A stretch of DNA of 64,000 bases, taken from Paracoccus tibetensis. Its GTDB lineage: Bacteria > Pseudomonadota > Alphaproteobacteria > Rhodobacterales > Rhodobacteraceae. Each line of letters starts with the position of its first letter. Position 1 is the first letter of the stretch. The stretch is taken from NCBI RefSeq assembly GCF_900102505.1, contig NZ_FMVT01000002.1, positions 124,001 to 188,000 on the forward strand. Reading direction: 5' to 3'. Under the pieces are notes generated by a model. It did no database searches. It saw only the letters and a program-made list of their open reading frames with translations, and had not been told where the DNA came from. The translations under genes and the position numbers were made by a program. This document shows, one piece after another, positions 35,852 to 44,099 of this stretch.

Positions 35852-37516
35852 TCAGACCTCGATCGTTTTGGGGCGCGCGCGCTCGAACCACATGACGGTC
35901 AGAAGGCGCGTGACGAAGAGCGCCGTGAAGACCGAAGTGACGATGCCGATGGTGAGCGTCACCGCAAAGCCCTTGACCGGACCCGAGCCGAGAACGAACA
36001 GGATGGCCGCGATGATCAGCGTGGTGATATTGGCGTCCACGATGGCGGACATGGCCTTCTCGTAGCCCAGCTCGATGGCGCGGGCAGGGCCGCGGGCGGT
36101 CCGCAGCTCCTCGCGGATGCGCTCGAAGACGAGGACGTTGGCGTCAACAGCCATGCCGATGGTCAGCACGATCCCCGCGATGCCGGGCAGCGTCAGCGTC
36201 GCCCCGATCACCGACAGGACCGCGAAGAGCAGCGCCATGTTCACCGCCAGCGCGACGGTCGCGAACAGGCCGAGGCGCCCATAGCTGAGGATCATCAGCG
36301 CGATCACGGCGATGAAGCCGACCGATGCGGCGACCTTGCCCGCGTCGATGCTGTCCTGGCCAAGCTCGGGGCCGACGGTGCGTTCCTCGAGGAATTCCAG
36401 CTCGGCCGGCAGGGCGCCGGCGCGCAGCAGGATCGCCAGCTGGCTCGCCTGCTCGAAGTTCATCGAGCCCGAGATCTGCCCCGAGCCGGTGGTGATGGCC
36501 GAGCGGATGACCGGGGCCGAGATCACCTCGTTGTCCAGCACGATGGCGAAGGGCTGGCCGATATTGGCCGAGGTATAGGCGCCGAAGGCCCGCGCCCCCG
36601 TCGGGTTGAAGCGGAAGTTGACCGAGGGCATCCCGTTCTCGTCCGTGCCGGGCATGGCGTCCACGAGATCGTCGCCGGTCACCACCGGACTGTCCTCGAG
36701 GATGTAGTAGAGACCCTCCTGGTCAAGCGAGGGTGCGAGGAACTGGCCGATGCCGGGCGCGGCCTCGGGGTCCGAGGTCGAGCCGGTGACGGGGTTGAAG
36801 GTCAGCTGGGCCGTGGTGCCGATCAGTGCCTTCAGCTCGCCCGCCGAGCCGATGCCGGGCACCTGGATCAGGATGCGGTCCTCGCCCTGGCGCATGATCG
36901 TCGGCTCGCGCGTGCCGACCTCGTCGACGCGGCGGCGGATGATCTCGAGCGATTGCTGGATCGTGCGGTCGTCGGTCAGCGCCTTCTCGGCATCCGACAG
37001 CTGGATCGTCAGCGTGCTGCCCGTCGCGTCGATGGCCAGCGACTGTTGTCCCGCGCCGGTCAGCGTCGTCACCGGCGTGGAAAAGCCGCGCGCGATCTCG
37101 ACGGCGCGGGCCAGCTGGTCCGGGTTGCCGATCTCGATCGCCAGCGTGCCCTCGGGCGAGGGAACGCGGCGGACCGCGCCGACCGCGTCCCGCTCGGCCG
37201 CCAGGGCGCGGCGCAGCTCGGGCCACAGCGCGTCCACGCGGGCCTTGTAGACCTGTTCGACCTGCACCTCGCCCAGGAGATGGGCGCCGCCGCGCAGATC
37301 GAGTCCCAGATTGACCAGGCTGGAGGGCAGCCAGCTCGGCCAGCCATCCCGCGCCGCCACCAATTCGGGCGTGGTGACGCCGGTCGCCTCGATCCGGGCA
37401 ACGGCATCGTTATGCGCCTCGACGCGGGTGTAGAAGGCGTTCGGCATGGCGTAGGCCAGGCCCAGAAGGCAGATCCCGAGGATCAGGATGCGCTTCCAGC
37501 GGTCGATCTGAAGCAT
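35852..37516 (-). CDS. secD: Protein translocase subunit SecD
   Basis: Membrane protein of 554 aa: first membrane segment (about 9-27), a large periplasmic P1 domain with LGLDLRGGAHLL, and five C-terminal membrane segments holding TIGMAVDANVLVFERIREE, whose Asp is important for proton flow. It forms SecDF with the next gene. It follows yajC by 30 bp. Confidence 0.98.
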   Translation of the reverse strand: MLQIDRWKRILILGICLLGLAYAMPNAFYTRVEAHNDAVARIEATGVTTPELVAARDGWPSWLPSSLVNLGLDLRGGAHLLGEVQVEQVYKARVDALWPELRRALAAERDAVGAVRRVPSPEGTLAIEIGNPDQLARAVEIARGFSTPVTTLTGAGQQSLAIDATGSTLTIQLSDAEKALTDDRTIQQSLEIIRRRVDEVGTREPTIMRQGEDRILIQVPGIGSAGELKALIGTTAQLTFNPVTGSTSDPEAAPGIGQFLAPSLDQEGLYYILEDSPVVTGDDLVDAMPGTDENGMPSVNFRFNPTGARAFGAYTSANIGQPFAIVLDNEVISAPVIRSAITTGSGQISGSMNFEQASQLAILLRAGALPAELEFLEERTVGPELGQDSIDAGKVAASVGFIAVIALMILSYGRLGLFATVALAVNMALLFAVLSVIGATLTLPGIAGIVLTIGMAVDANVLVFERIREELRTARGPARAIELGYEKAMSAIVDANITTLIIAAILFVLGSGPVKGFAVTLTIGIVTSVFTALFVTRLLTVMWFERARPKTIEV

Positions 37517-37546
37517 GGTGGCTTGCGCCTTTCAAGAATTGGCGGC

Positions 37547-37879
37547 TCAGGAGTTCGCGGCGAGGGGCTCGGTCCGGCTGACGACCTGGGCGATGGTGCT
37601 GCGGACGACGCGGATGCGCACACCCTGCGCGATCTCGACCTCCAGCTCGTCGTCGCGGACGGTGGTGACCTTGCCGAGGATGCCGCCCTGCGTGACGACC
37701 TGGTCGCCCTTCTTCAGCGCGCCCACCATCTCGCGGTGCTGCTTGAGGCGCTTCTGCTGCGGGCGGATCATCAGGAAGTACATGATCGCAAAGATCAGGA
37801 TCAGCGGGATGAACTGCGCGAAGGCAGCGCCGGCGCCGGCGCCTCCGGCGGCTTGGGCATAGGCGGGGGTGGCGAACAT
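37547..37879 (-). CDS. yajC: Preprotein translocase subunit YajC
   Basis: Small protein of 110 aa: one membrane segment (about 21-40) ending in MYFLMIRPQQKR, the YajC signature, then a cytoplasmic domain with GDQVVTQGGILGKV. It associates with SecDF. The start at 37879 has AGGACC upstream; an open frame extends 30 codons further without conservation. First gene of the yajC-secD-secF-ccm run. Confidence 0.97.
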   Translation of the reverse strand: MFATPAYAQAAGGAGAGAAFAQFIPLILIFAIMYFLMIRPQQKRLKQHREMVGALKKGDQVVTQGGILGKVTTVRDDELEVEIAQGVRIRVVRSTIAQVVSRTEPLAANS

Positions 37880-38060
37880 GCACGGTCCTTTCGTTCGGGA
37901 AGGCGAGGCGCGCACGCACCGCCCGGCTGGATTGGCGCGCAACCTAATCGCGCCGCCCGCCCTTGGCAAGAAAGCCCCGGACCGCCCGCCGGCAAGGCGG
38001 CGGAACGGCTTCGTGATGAAACGTCAGCCGATGTCAGCCCGCGCTGGCCGTGCCGACGCG

Positions 38061-39239
38061 TCAGCGTGCCGCAGGCTGGGCGCGTTCGACGAGGCGGGCG
38101 AAGAAGCTGGCCCCGACCGGCGCGATGGCGTCGTTGAAATCATAGGTGGGGTTGTGCACGCCCGCCCCCTCGCCCTGCCCCAGAAACAGGTAGCAGCCCG
38201 GCCGGGCGTTCAGCATGTAGCTGAAATCCTCGGCCCCCATCTCGCGGCCCGCTTCGCCGGCCACGTTTTCGGCGCCCGCGATCTCTTCGGCGACGGCGAC
38301 GGCGAAGGCGGTCTGGTCCGGGTCGTTGACCGTGGCGGGGTAGCCGACCTGATAGTCCAGCCGCACCTCGACGTCGTAGGCCGCCCCCTGCCCGTCGCAG
38401 ATCTGCGTCATCCGCCGGCGCACCATGTCGCGCACATGCGGCGCGAAGGTCCGCACGGTCCCGCAGATATAGGCCGTGTCCGGCACGATGTTGTCCGCGC
38501 TGCCCGTGTGGATCTGCGTAACCGACAGGGCCAGATCCTCCAGCGCATGGTGGTTGCGGCTGGAGATGGTCTGGATCGCCGAGACGATGGCCACCGCCGC
38601 AACGATGGGATCGGCCGTCAGATGCGGCAGCGCGCCATGCCCGCCCCGGCCGCGGACATGGATCTCGAACGTGTCCACCGCGGCCATGATCGGGCCGGGC
38701 GTGGTCTGGAACGCGCCCTCGGGCTGGCCGGGGTTGTTGTGCATGGCGAAGACGCGGGTGATACCGAAGCGCTCCATGATGCCGTCCTGCACCATCGCCT
38801 CGCCGCCGCCGCCGCCCTCTTCGGCGGGCTGGAAGATCAGCGCGACGCGGCCGGCGAAGTTGCGTGTCTCGGCCAGATAGCGCGCCGCGCCCAGCAGCAT
38901 CGTGGTGTGCCCGTCATGCCCGCAGGCATGCATCCGGCCAGGGACGGTCGAGGCGTGGGGCAGCCCCGTCTCCTCGTCCATCGGCAGCGCGTCCATGTCG
39001 GCGCGCAGGCCGATGGTCTCGCCGCCATCGGTGGTCTGGCCCTGCCCGTTGATGATCGCGACGATGCCCGTCTGCCCGATCCCCTCGTGGATCTCGTCCA
39101 CCCCGAACTCGCGCAGGCGCTCGGCCACGAAGGCGGCGGTCTGCTGGCACTCGAAACCCAGCTCGGGATGCTGGTGCAGGTGACGGCGCCAGGCGGTCAT
39201 CTCGTCCGCGAAGTCGGCAATTCGGTTCAGGACGGGCAT
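38061..39239 (-). CDS. M20 family amidohydrolase (hippurate hydrolase-like)
   Basis: Metallo-amidohydrolase of 392 aa. Metal ligands sit in HACGHDGH (104-111), QPAEEGGGGG and near the C-terminus (AGVHNPTYDFND). The dimerisation domain is entered at GRGGHGALPHL. Such enzymes remove acyl or aminoacyl groups from amides such as hippurate or N-acetyl amino acids; the substrate cannot be told from sequence. The start at 39239 is shared back-to-back with mazG, 64 bp apart on the opposite strand. Confidence 0.93.
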   Translation of the reverse strand: MPVLNRIADFADEMTAWRRHLHQHPELGFECQQTAAFVAERLREFGVDEIHEGIGQTGIVAIINGQGQTTDGGETIGLRADMDALPMDEETGLPHASTVPGRMHACGHDGHTTMLLGAARYLAETRNFAGRVALIFQPAEEGGGGGEAMVQDGIMERFGITRVFAMHNNPGQPEGAFQTTPGPIMAAVDTFEIHVRGRGGHGALPHLTADPIVAAVAIVSAIQTISSRNHHALEDLALSVTQIHTGSADNIVPDTAYICGTVRTFAPHVRDMVRRRMTQICDGQGAAYDVEVRLDYQVGYPATVNDPDQTAFAVAVAEEIAGAENVAGEAGREMGAEDFSYMLNARPGCYLFLGQGEGAGVHNPTYDFNDAIAPVGASFFARLVERAQPAAR

Positions 39240-39303
39240 GTGGACACGGGCCTTTCGCTGTGGCAGTCGAGGGGGCATCATCCGCCTGACCGAGGGAATT
39301 GCA

Positions 39304-40110
39304 ATGGCCGACCCGCGCGACCCCGCCACCGAGATGACGCGCCTTCTGGGCATCATGGCCGCCCTGCGCGATCCCGACACGGGCTGCCCCTGGGACATCG
39401 AGCAGACCTTCGAGACCATCGCCCCCCATTCGATCGAGGAAGCGCACGAGGTCGAGGACGCCATCCAGCGCAAGGCCTGGGACGAGCTGCCGGGCGAGCT
39501 GGGGGACCTGCTGCTGCAGGTCGTCTTCCAGGCGCAGATCGCCAAGGATGCGGGGATGTTCGACTTCGCCGACTGCGCCGCGGCCATCAGCGACAAGCTG
39601 GTCTTCCGCCACCCCCACATCTTCGGCACCGAGAGCCGCGACAAGACGGCCGAGCAGCAGGTCGCGGACTGGGAGGCGATCAAGGCCGCCGAGCGAGCGG
39701 GCAAGGCCGAGCGGGGGACGCTGGACGGCGTGGCGCTCGGCCTGCCGGCGCTGACGCGGGCGGTCAAGCTGCAGAACCGCGCGGCGCGTGTGGGCTTTGA
39801 CTGGCCGGGGCCGGCGGACGTGCTGGAGAAGATCACCGAGGAGACGGCCGAGCTGGTCGAGGCGCGCGACACGCTCGGGCCGGACCAGCTTGAGGAGGAG
39901 TTCGGCGATCTGATGTTCGTGATGGCGAACCTTGCGCGCCACCTGAAGATCGACCCCGAGCTGGCGCTGCGCCGCGCCAACGCCAAGTTCACCCGCCGCT
40001 TCCGGTCGATCGAGGCCGCGCTCGCCGCCGATGGCCGCCGCCCCGAGGAGAGCGATCTGACCGAGATGGACCGCCTCTGGGACGCGGCGAAGGCGGCCGA
40101 GCGCGCCTAG
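39304..40110 (+). CDS. mazG: Nucleoside triphosphate pyrophosphohydrolase MazG
   Basis: Protein of 268 aa with two MazG domains: the first around CPWDIEQTFETIAPHSIEEAHEVEDAI with EE-x-E metal ligands and GELGDLLLQVVFQAQIA, the second around KITEETAELVEA and EEEFGDLMFVMANLARHL. It hydrolyses non-canonical and other NTPs to NMP and PPi. GAGGG precedes the ATG at 39304. Its TAG and the stop of the TauE-like gene share the palindrome CTAG. Confidence 0.96.
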   Translation: MADPRDPATEMTRLLGIMAALRDPDTGCPWDIEQTFETIAPHSIEEAHEVEDAIQRKAWDELPGELGDLLLQVVFQAQIAKDAGMFDFADCAAAISDKLVFRHPHIFGTESRDKTAEQQVADWEAIKAAERAGKAERGTLDGVALGLPALTRAVKLQNRAARVGFDWPGPADVLEKITEETAELVEARDTLGPDQLEEEFGDLMFVMANLARHLKIDPELALRRANAKFTRRFRSIEAALAADGRRPEESDLTEMDRLWDAAKAAERA

Positions 40111-40916
40111 CCCGCCAGCGCCTTGCGCAGCATGTTCAGGCCGACCAGCAGCAGGAAGAAGGCGAAGTAGCGCTTCAGCCGCACCGCATCCGTCCTGTGC
40201 GCCAGCGTCGCGCCCCAGGGCGCCGTGATCAGCGTCATCGAGATGGTCAGGAAGAAGGCCGGCAGGTTGACCGAGCCGAGCGTATAGGGCGGCGCAAGCT
40301 CCACCGGCATCATCAGGAACAGCACGACCGAGGGCACCGCGATGGCGACGCCGAAGCCCGCCGCCGTGGCGACGGCGCGGTGGATCGGCCGTCCGTGCAG
40401 CGTCATCAGCGGCACGCCGATGCTGCCCCCGCCGATCCCGAGAAGGACCGAGACGAAGCCGGTGAAGGGCGAGAACAGCCACAGCCAGCCGCCGCGCGGC
40501 ATCTGGTCCGCCAGCCGCCAATGGGGCTTGGAGACCGCCATGTAGACCGCGATGACCGAGACGAGCACGCCGAAGATGATCGCCAGCGTCTCGGTCCGAA
40601 GCGAGCCGACGATCAGCGCCCCCGCCAGCGCGCCGACGCCGATGCCGGGCGCCCATTGCCTCAGGATGTCCCAGTCCACGGCGCCCTTGCGGTTGTGGGC
40701 CAGCACGGATCGCAGCGATGTCACGATGATCGTCGCCAGCGATGTCGCAAGGCAAATCTGCATCAGCTGCGGCCCGCCATAGCCCGCCGCGCTGAAGACG
40801 TAGAAGAAGGCCGGCACCAGCACGATGCCGCCGCCGACGCCCAGCAGCCCGGCCAGGATGCCCGCAAAGGCGCCGGTCAGGGCGAGCGCGATGATGGGAA
40901 GGATCAACTCGGTCAT
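40107..40916 (-). CDS. TauE/SafE family sulfite/sulfonate exporter-like permease
   Basis: Polytopic membrane protein of 269 aa with about eight hydrophobic segments. The two-fold repeat of this family is visible: GILAGLLGVGGGIVLVPAF in the first half and FVSVLLGIGGGSIGVPLM in the second. Members move sulfite, sulfoacetate or other organosulfur anions; this one has no substrate-linked neighbour. It converges on mazG with a 4-bp overlap. Confidence 0.92.
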   Translation of the reverse strand: MTELILPIIALALTGAFAGILAGLLGVGGGIVLVPAFFYVFSAAGYGGPQLMQICLATSLATIIVTSLRSVLAHNRKGAVDWDILRQWAPGIGVGALAGALIVGSLRTETLAIIFGVLVSVIAVYMAVSKPHWRLADQMPRGGWLWLFSPFTGFVSVLLGIGGGSIGVPLMTLHGRPIHRAVATAAGFGVAIAVPSVVLFLMMPVELAPPYTLGSVNLPAFFLTISMTLITAPWGATLAHRTDAVRLKRYFAFFLLLVGLNMLRKALAG

Positions 40917-40968
40917 GCGCCCTGATTAACGGGCGGGCCGGCCGCATGCCAGTTGCAATATCTGCAAC

Positions 40969-41943
40969 CTAAGTCTGAAGCTGCACGACCTCGGCCAGGG
41001 CGGCGTCATAGACCTCGATCCCGCCCTTCGAGGCGCCCTCGGACAGGGTGCGCTTCCAGCCGCGGGCGCCCGGCAGCCCGTGAAAGAGGCCCAGCATGTG
41101 CCGCGTGACCTGGTGCAGCCGTCCGCCCTGCCCGAGGTGATCCTGGATCAGCGGCCGCATCGCCGCCGCCGCCTCGGCCGGATGCGCGAAGGGCGGTGTC
41201 TCGCCCCAGAGCGCGTCCGCCGCCCCCAGGACCTGCCACGGCTGGTGATAGGCCGCCCGGCCGACCATGACGCCGTCCATCACCTCCAGCTGCGCGCGGA
41301 TCGTGTCCATGTCCGCGATGCCGCCGTTGATCGACAGGTGCATCTGCGGGAAGGCCGCCTTCATCCGGTGGACCAGCGGGTAGTCGAGCGGCGGGACTTC
41401 GCGGTTCTCGCGCGGGCTGAGACCCTGAAGCCAGGCCTTGCGCGCGTGGATGGTCATGCGGCGCACCCCCGCCGCCTGCATCGCCGCGATGAAGTCGGGC
41501 AGCACCTCGGCCGGCTCCTGATCGTCGACGCCGATGCGGCACTTGACCGTGATTGGCACCGGGCTGACCGCCTGCATCTCGGTCACGCACTCCGCGACCA
41601 GCTCCGGCGTCTTCATCAGCACGGCCCCGAAGCAGCCCGACTGCACCCGGTCGCTCGGGCAGCCGACATTCAGGTTGATCTCGTCATAGCCCCAGTCCGC
41701 CGCGATGCGCGCCGCCTCGCGCAGCTCGGCCGGCTCCGAGCCCCCCAGCTGCAGCGCCACCGGATGCTCGGCGGCGTCGAAATCCAGCAGGCGCGCGCGA
41801 TCGCCATGAATGATCGCCGGCGCCGTCACCATCTCGGTATAGAGCAGCGCCCGCCGCGACAGCAGCCGGTGGAACCGCCGGCAATTGCGGTCGGTCCAAT
41901 CCATCATGGGCGCCACTGAAAGGCGAGAGGCAGTCCAAGCCAT
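40969..41943 (-). CDS. dusA: tRNA-dihydrouridine synthase DusA
   Basis: FMN enzyme of 324 aa that reduces uridine in the tRNA D-loop. It begins with the DusA pattern RLSVAPMMDWTDRNCRRFHRLL, has NLNVGCPSDRVQSGCFGAVLM with the catalytic Cys, and SINGGIADMD in the FMN-phosphate region. The ATG at 41943 gives the conserved N-terminus; a TTG 12 codons upstream is possible. It is the last housekeeping gene before the decayed island. Confidence 0.96.
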   Translation of the reverse strand: MAWTASRLSVAPMMDWTDRNCRRFHRLLSRRALLYTEMVTAPAIIHGDRARLLDFDAAEHPVALQLGGSEPAELREAARIAADWGYDEINLNVGCPSDRVQSGCFGAVLMKTPELVAECVTEMQAVSPVPITVKCRIGVDDQEPAEVLPDFIAAMQAAGVRRMTIHARKAWLQGLSPRENREVPPLDYPLVHRMKAAFPQMHLSINGGIADMDTIRAQLEVMDGVMVGRAAYHQPWQVLGAADALWGETPPFAHPAEAAAAMRPLIQDHLGQGGRLHQVTRHMLGLFHGLPGARGWKRTLSEGASKGGIEVYDAALAEVVQLQT

Positions 41944-42078
41944 TGTTGCGAGATCGCTATCCAAGTCTATTCCTGCCAAGAACCAGCTCTGTACGCACCC
42001 GGCTTCGGCGCGTTATGCAGCATTTTGCCAAGGTCCGCGAGCGGAGTTGCTGCAGTGTAGCAGATTGGGTGGCAGGCC

Positions 42079-42380
42079 CTAATGGGCGCGAGGGTCCCGC
42101 GACCTACGCTGGCCTGGCATCAGCGGCAGGGCCATCGAGCCTCGCGTGCCTGTCGCCCCCTTGCGCCCGCCGCGGCACCGGACATGCAGCCGCTCCTCGC
42201 GGCAGATGCATTTGAGTCACCTCGTGTTCCTCGCGGCGCTGGAAGACACGCAGCCGCCGATAGCCGAACCGGCGTTCATGGGCCCTTGGACCGATGGCGC
42301 CACACTGGACAAACGCAGCCGAGCCAGTTCTTACAGCTGCTCGCGCAGCACAGCGTCATCCTGCCGGATCGCCTCATTGT
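42079..42380 (-). pseudogene. IS3-family transposase (orfB) relic, frameshifted
   Basis: Three fragments on the minus strand follow the order of an IS3-family OrfB N-terminal region: AIRQDDAVLREQL-stop-ELARLR (42308-42378), HERRFGYRRLRVFQRREE (ending about 42226), and CREERLHVRCRGGRKGATGTRG (42130-42210). The frame changes twice (0, +1, 0) and there is an in-frame stop, so it cannot be expressed. The DDE catalytic core that should follow NQRWSLDF is missing. The match is from my memory of the family pattern (FGYRRL, YREERL-VRRRGGRK), not a search. Confidence 0.75.
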
Positions 42381-42518
42381 GCATGGTCATCCGACATGAG
42401 CCGATGACCTAAGACGCCCGCCGCTCGCTCATTTCGTGGCTGACGCGACCGTTTGCCGCTTTCCGGCACGTCACCAGCAGGTGCGCGCCTGACTGCGGCG
42501 CCAGAAGCGCGGATCTTA

Positions 42519-42755
42519 TCAGCGGCCGCGCCTGTGCATGACGACGCCGCGACAGTTGCTCATGTTGTGCTTGGGGCAGTTGCGCAGGTTGATCTTGCCG
42601 GAGGCGGCACGGCCTGTCGCAGGTGCAGCGGCAGGCGCTCCCTCGGCTAAGGGCGCGGTGTCTGTTCCCTGTGCTGGAATGCCGGCGGTCTGCGCCAGGC
42701 CTGCAGGTGCCAGCAGGCCGGCCGAGACCATTACGGTCACGAACAAGCGAGACAT
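42519..42755 (-). CDS. Small exported Ala/Pro-rich protein
   Basis: Predicted protein of 78 aa. The ATG at 42755 follows AAAGGAC at good spacing and starts a clear signal peptide (MSRLFVTVMVSAGLLAPAGLAQ, cleavage near residue 21). The mature part is Ala/Pro-rich and ends in a basic tail with two Cys (NCPKHNMSNCRGVVMHRRGR). Not recognised. The signal peptide and ribosome site argue that it is a real gene despite its setting among mobile relics. Confidence 0.6.
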   Translation of the reverse strand: MSRLFVTVMVSAGLLAPAGLAQTAGIPAQGTDTAPLAEGAPAAAPATGRAASGKINLRNCPKHNMSNCRGVVMHRRGR

Positions 42756-42887
42756 GATATGTCCTTTCTGTGGATGATTCAGCATGCGCTCGAATCGCTC
42801 GTTGTTCAAGAAGTTGGTCGAGCCTCAGACGTAAGCCTCGGGCCTTCGAGACGAGCACAAGAAGGATGGAAGCTCGCTCAGGAGTCC

Positions 42888-42983
42888 ATGAAAGCCGGTG
42901 CCAACTGGAGTGCGATCAACCTTGGCGATGATCGTCTTGAGGCGACGGATATCGCACGCCAGCGATCACGCGCGGCGCCGAAG
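42888..42983 (+). pseudogene. Possible IS4/Tn5-type transposase N-terminal fragment
   Basis: From an ATG with AGGAG three bases ahead the frame reads MKAGANWSAINLGDDRLEA, matching the W...LGD-RL pattern that opens the DNA-binding domain of Tn5/IS4-type transposases. After about 30 residues the sequence becomes Arg-rich and runs antisense into the XRE gene. Too short to be sure; treated as a truncated relic. Confidence 0.4.
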
Positions 42984-43037
42984 ATGCGCCGCCAGATCCA
43001 TCTGCCGCGATCGCCGCGACGACGCCGGAAGGCACGG

Positions 43038-43397
43038 TCAGAAGTCGTCCGGCAGATCGAGGCGGAAGCCCATGTCTCGCGCCGCGGCCAAGTGGAGCTT
43101 GCGCGTCTCTTCTTCCGACAGATCGAGAGCGGTCGCGAGGCGGTCGATGGTTTCGGGCCGCGGGACCTTCGAGCCTGTCGCGAGTTGCGAGAGGTATGCC
43201 GGGGTCATCTCGAGCGAAGTGCTGAGCTCGCTCTGGCTGTAACCCCGGCTTTCGCGCAGCGCCCCGAGGATGCGCGGAAACTTCCGCTCCTCGCGATGGT
43301 CGCGCCCCTCGCCCTTGCGGGGGCGGCCACGTCCCCGGGCCGATGCTGTCGGCTCAACCGGTTCCGGCGCCTCAGCGTCCCTGTCATCTTGCGGCAT
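43038..43397 (-). CDS. XRE-family helix-turn-helix regulator
   Basis: Protein of 119 aa. Residues 1-35 are acidic then basic, with an AT-hook-like GRGRPRKG. Residues about 40-98 form a lambda-repressor-like HTH: ILGALRESRGYSQSELSTSLEM followed by TPAYLSQLATGSKVPRPETIDRLA. The C-terminal 20 residues are unassigned. Its ATG overlaps the stop of the truncated vWA gene (TAATG), so the two were translationally coupled and perhaps functionally paired. Target unknown. Confidence 0.8.
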   Translation of the reverse strand: MPQDDRDAEAPEPVEPTASARGRGRPRKGEGRDHREERKFPRILGALRESRGYSQSELSTSLEMTPAYLSQLATGSKVPRPETIDRLATALDLSEEETRKLHLAAARDMGFRLDLPDDF

Positions 43398-44098
43398 TAG
43401 GATGGCTCCTCTGGCTCCGACATGACCGCGCTGTCGACGCGGGCGCGGCGCATGAACGGGACAGGGTCGGGCGATGCCGCCGGCAGCGGCGCGAGGGTGT
43501 CGAGATCGACTCCGCTCGCACCACCGAGGTCGGGTTCTGGGCCATCCTCACAGGCTTCATCCCCGCCGAAGGCATCACCTGCCGTAACCTTCTGCGCACT
43601 GGAATAGGAGGTGCTCAAGGCCATGCCGGAGGCGAACAGTGACATGTTCGCGGCCGTGGCCTCGAAGATCGATCGGGTCGCCTCGCGATCGGTGCCGTAA
43701 GCCACGATCTTGTCATCCTTCAGCCCAAGCTTCCGGCCCATGTTGTAGGCCTCTTCTCGCAAGCCAGCCCCCATGAAGATGAACTCCCAGCCCTGCTGCT
43801 CCATCGCGCAGATCCGGCCCTTCACCTCCTCCCAGCCATGACGGCGCGATGCGTTCTCTTCCCCGTCCGTCTGGATCGCAACGATCACCTTCACCTCGCC
43901 CGGCTCACGCCCCTCCAGGGAAGAACTGATGGCCGCGATCGTGTCCATGATCGCATCGAGCAGCGGAGTGCCGCCCCGCGGCTGGAAGTCCGTCTGCTGC
44001 AGCAGAGGGACCTCGGCCACGCGACGCGCGATATGGATCGTCTCGAGGCACATCTGCCCGGCATGATCGTCGAACTGCACCAGGGACAGGCGGATGGG
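43397..44098 (-). pseudogene. von Willebrand factor A domain protein, 5'-truncated
   Basis: The frame reads PIRLSLVQFDDHAGQM at its upstream end, then FQPRGGTPLLDAI, VIVAIQTDGEENAS and WEFIFMGAGLREEAYNMG, the order of a stand-alone vWA protein. The first strand with the metal-binding DxSxS (MIDAS) motif, about 40 residues, is missing because the frame meets the 3' end of the aldehyde dehydrogenase gene at 44099. No start codon with a ribosome site is seen; GTG 44080 could initiate but leaves the fold incomplete. The C-terminus (about 75 residues) is Asp/Pro-rich. Probably non-functional after a deletion or insertion. Confidence 0.75.
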
Positions 44099-44099
44099 C

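Larger units (their letters stand above)
41944..44099. mobile_element. Decayed accessory island between dusA and the aldonate operon
   Basis: This 2.2-kb segment differs from both sides: visibly lower GC near its left end, few coding frames, transposase relics from two families, a small exported protein, and a vWA gene cut off exactly where the aldehyde dehydrogenase gene ends. The remaining parts (41944-42078, 42380-42518, 42756-42887) hold nothing I recognise. No intact transposase, terminal repeats or target duplication were found, so I read it as the worn remains of one or more insertions and deletions. Confidence 0.6.

Noticed and set aside
41944..42215. Plus-strand 90-codon frame after dusA
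   Set aside because: Composition is irregular, no ribosome site is present, and it lies antisense to the IS3 transposase relic.
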